46,813 bases of DNA from JAPUDQ01 sp049291395 (GTDB lineage: Bacteria; Patescibacteriota; Saccharimonadia; Saccharimonadales; Saccharimonadaceae): contig JBATPJ010000048.1 in assembly GCA_049291395.1 (NCBI GenBank), positions 1-46,813 of the forward strand, read 5' to 3'. Shown piece by piece: positions 46,681-46,813 of the stretch (its first letter is position 1; the number at the start of each line of letters is the position of its first letter). The notes under the pieces were generated by a model that saw only the letters and a list, made by a program, of their open reading frames with translations, did not search any database and was not told the origin of the DNA. The position numbers were made by a program, and so were the translations under genes.

Positions 46681-46715
46681 TAAGATCTAAGATCTCAGCT
46701 CTAAGAACTGACTAC
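46681..46715. repeat. 7-bp tandem array (site e) at the tuf stop
   Basis: TAAGATC, TAAGATC, TCAGCTC, TAAGAAC, TGACTAC; the last unit runs into the tuf stop codon, as site b runs into the rpsE stop. Confidence 0.65.
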
Positions 46716-46813
46716 TTAGTGATCTTTGTAACGACACCAGCGCCGACCGTACGGCCACCTTCGCGGATAGCGAAGCGAAGACCATCGTCCATAGCGATAG
46801 GTGCGAGTAGCTT
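46712..46813 (-). CDS. tuf: Elongation factor Tu, C-terminal 33 residues
   Basis: The frame enters from the right edge and ends KLLAPIAMDDGLRFAIREGG followed by RTVGAGVVTKITK, the conserved end of EF-Tu domain III. EF-Tu delivers aminoacyl-tRNA to the ribosome. In the usual str operon rpsJ follows tuf; here two plus-strand genes and a terminator lie between. Confidence 0.97.
   Translation of the reverse strand, partial: KLLAPIAMDDGLRFAIREGGRTVGAGVVTKITK

Noticed and set aside
1..46813. CRISPR array or defence island
   Set aside because: No regularly spaced repeats with unique spacers and no cas-like genes seen; the only periodic repeats are the 7-bp arrays.

Overview
The window looks like a chromosome segment of a Saccharibacteria (TM7) / CPR-type bacterium. 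The reasons are a tightly packed gene layout, TGA used as a normal stop (many ATGA overlaps), an S10-spc-alpha ribosomal cluster that lacks rpmD (L30), adk and map, Cys-less forms of L33, L36 and S14, and many small Saccharibacteria-style membrane proteins. This assignment is an inference from gene content; no database search was run. G+C is near 50 percent.

Layout. 1-600: secE-nusG, running off the left edge. 632-4751: orphan PAS histidine kinase, YgjP-type metalloprotease, P-loop kinase, tRNA-Trp, a hypothetical gene. 4720-10583: cyoABCDE quinol oxidase (minus) divergent from a type II NADH dehydrogenase (plus); together they form a minimal O2-reducing chain. 10711-17694: GT4/GH57 alpha-glucan operon, an ABC exporter, rpmG, a NADAR plus wHTH-Nudix pair and a membrane protein. 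17722-18483: tRNA cluster Thr(TGT)-Tyr(GTA)-Thr(GGT); the last gene carries a 205-nt group I intron, and an 18-bp copy of the tRNA-Tyr 3' end lies in the spacer. 18572-22819: membrane protein, TPR protein, DNA polymerase III delta', RluD-type synthase, trpS, small membrane protein. 22892-39615: ribosomal superoperon on the minus strand, read rplC to rpsI. It is interrupted by an 87-aa unknown gene between rplW and rplB, a 204-aa unknown gene between rplO and secY, and a 1-kb GC-rich accessory island between secY and infA with small ORFs and a strongly structured RNA candidate. 39777-44337: envelope genes (membrane protein, DUF3152-like metalloprotease, two M15 carboxypeptidases around a CapA protein). 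44350-46813: small membrane and YtxH-like proteins, rpsJ as its own unit, two small plus-strand genes and the 3' end of tuf.

Two window-wide patterns stand out. First, many first-in-operon genes have a -10 hexamer (often TGC-TATAAT-like) only 6-8 nt before the start codon and no Shine-Dalgarno, which predicts leaderless mRNAs; operon-internal genes generally have a Shine-Dalgarno. Second, five intergenic sites carry short degenerate tandem arrays with a strict 7-bp period.
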